A DNA stretch of 7,091 nt, taken from Aquificota bacterium. Its GTDB lineage: Bacteria > Aquificota > Aquificia > Aquificales > Hydrogenothermaceae. The notes below the pieces were generated by a model. It was not told the origin of the DNA and did not search any database. It was given only the letters and a program-made list of their open reading frames with translations. Below, in pieces: positions 6,930 to 7,091 of this stretch. A program made the translations under genes and the position numbers. Location: assembly GCA_013153295.1 (NCBI GenBank), contig JAADEV010000070.1, positions 1 through 7,091 of the forward strand, in the 5' to 3' direction. Position 1 is the first letter of the stretch. Every line of letters starts with the position of its first letter.

Positions 6930-6953
6930 TTTTGAGGGGTGTTTTTTGAGGGG
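6930..6953 (+). repeat. Tandem short direct repeat TTTTGAGGGG
   Basis: Two copies of TTTTGAGGGG at 6930-6939 and 6944-6953, separated by GTTT, in the T-rich DNA just after truB. The stretch 6902-6990 is otherwise low in complexity, with several T-runs and no convincing ORF: the ATG at 6903 reads only 10 codons. No function is recognised. Confidence 0.5.
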
Positions 6954-6991
6954 AAATTTTGGTAAGTTATTGATAAACAAAGGAAGTATTA

Positions 6992-7009
6992 ATTGAGATG
7001 GTATTGAGA
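6992..7009 (+). repeat. ATTGAGA direct repeat, 11-bp period, upstream of a promoter
   Basis: ATTGAGA occurs at 6992-6998 and again at 7003-7009, one helical turn apart, ending 8 bases before the -35 hexamer at 7018. Half-sites spaced by 11 bp next to a -35 box are the arrangement bound by OmpR/PhoB-type activators. The sequence shows the repeat; the role is inferred. Confidence 0.4.
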
Positions 7010-7017
7010 CATAAAAT

Positions 7018-7046
7018 TTGACAAAATGGCTTTTTCCAACTATGAT
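7018..7046 (+). promoter_or_regulatory. Sigma-70-type promoter facing the right edge
   Basis: Consensus -35 TTGACA (7018-7023), a spacer of exactly 17 bases, and -10 TATGAT (7041-7046, 5 of 6 consensus). The predicted transcription start is about 7052-7054. The DNA around it is AT-rich. No coding start or ribosome site is seen in the remaining 38 or so bases, so the transcribed gene, or its untranslated leader, continues beyond the window. It is the best promoter match noticed in the window and marks the boundary between the purE-truB run and the next transcription unit. Confidence 0.65.
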
Positions 7047-7069
7047 ATAAATATCTGTATTATTTCGGG

Positions 7070-7082
7070 GTTTCTTGGAAAC
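7070..7082 (+). other. Short hairpin in the predicted leader RNA
   Basis: GTTTC (7070-7074) and GAAAC (7078-7082) form a perfect 5-bp stem with loop TTG, extendable by a G-T wobble. It lies about 17 bases after the predicted transcription start. It could be the beginning of a structured leader or RNA gene, or simple chance; the window ends 9 bases later. Confidence 0.3.
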
Positions 7083-7091
7083 TGAATAGGT

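Noticed and set aside
6903..6935. Small ORF starting at ATG 6903 just after truB
   Set aside because: It ends after 10 codons (TGA), has no clear ribosome site, and consists of Phe/Val from T-rich DNA.
7061..7091. Beginning of a CRISPR array (GTTTC/GAAAC motif after an AT-rich leader)
   Set aside because: Only one copy of a short hairpin is visible and no repeat-spacer periodicity can be shown before the window ends; kept only as one alternative for the unseen transcript.

Overview
The window is a compact, one-directional block of nine bacterial housekeeping genes on the + strand, followed by about 190 bases of AT-rich intergenic DNA carrying a strong-looking promoter that points out of the right edge. 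GC is roughly 40% by eye. Ile is mostly ATA, Arg mostly AGG/AGA, the coding strand is purine-rich, and three of the nine genes start with TTG behind good Shine-Dalgarno sequences. This style, with the protein sequences, suggests a thermophilic bacterium, most plausibly Aquificota (Hydrogenothermaceae or Desulfurobacteriaceae type). That placement is inference from style, not from a database search.

Layout: 1-432 purE (5' end cut off by the window), 449-1153 lepB, 1166-2449 pyrC, 2446-2757 a stand-alone DUF59/SufT-like gene, 2768-3493 rpe, 3495-4028 def, 4038-4820 lgt, 4807-6051 folC, 6029-6901 truB. Spacers are at most 16 bases; pyrC/DUF59, lgt/folC and folC/truB overlap. No internal promoter or terminator is evident, so the set looks like one polycistronic, translationally coupled operon whose promoter lies upstream of the window.

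The genes cover purine (purE) and pyrimidine (pyrC) synthesis, folate polyglutamylation (folC), N-terminal protein maturation and export (def, lepB, lgt), Fe-S assembly (DUF59), the pentose phosphate pathway (rpe) and tRNA modification (truB). A loose link is visible: folates feed purine synthesis and fMet-tRNA, and deformylase removes that formyl group. The mixture is nevertheless typical of housekeeping superoperons in small thermophile genomes, and I see no defence, mobile or otherwise novel system.

The most striking signal is compositional. By eye, the palindromes GATC, CTAG, GTAC and CATG never occur in the 7.1 kb, while AGCT and CCGG are common. Synonymous codon choice appears to bend around this: Asp before a C-initial codon is always GAC, and Leu before a G-initial codon is never CTA. 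Other points of interest are a Cys-rich Lgt variant lacking the residues equivalent to E. coli H103, N146 and E151, a 22-residue N-terminal extension on Rpe, a variant TruB catalytic loop, and the right-edge promoter with an 11-bp-period direct repeat just upstream.
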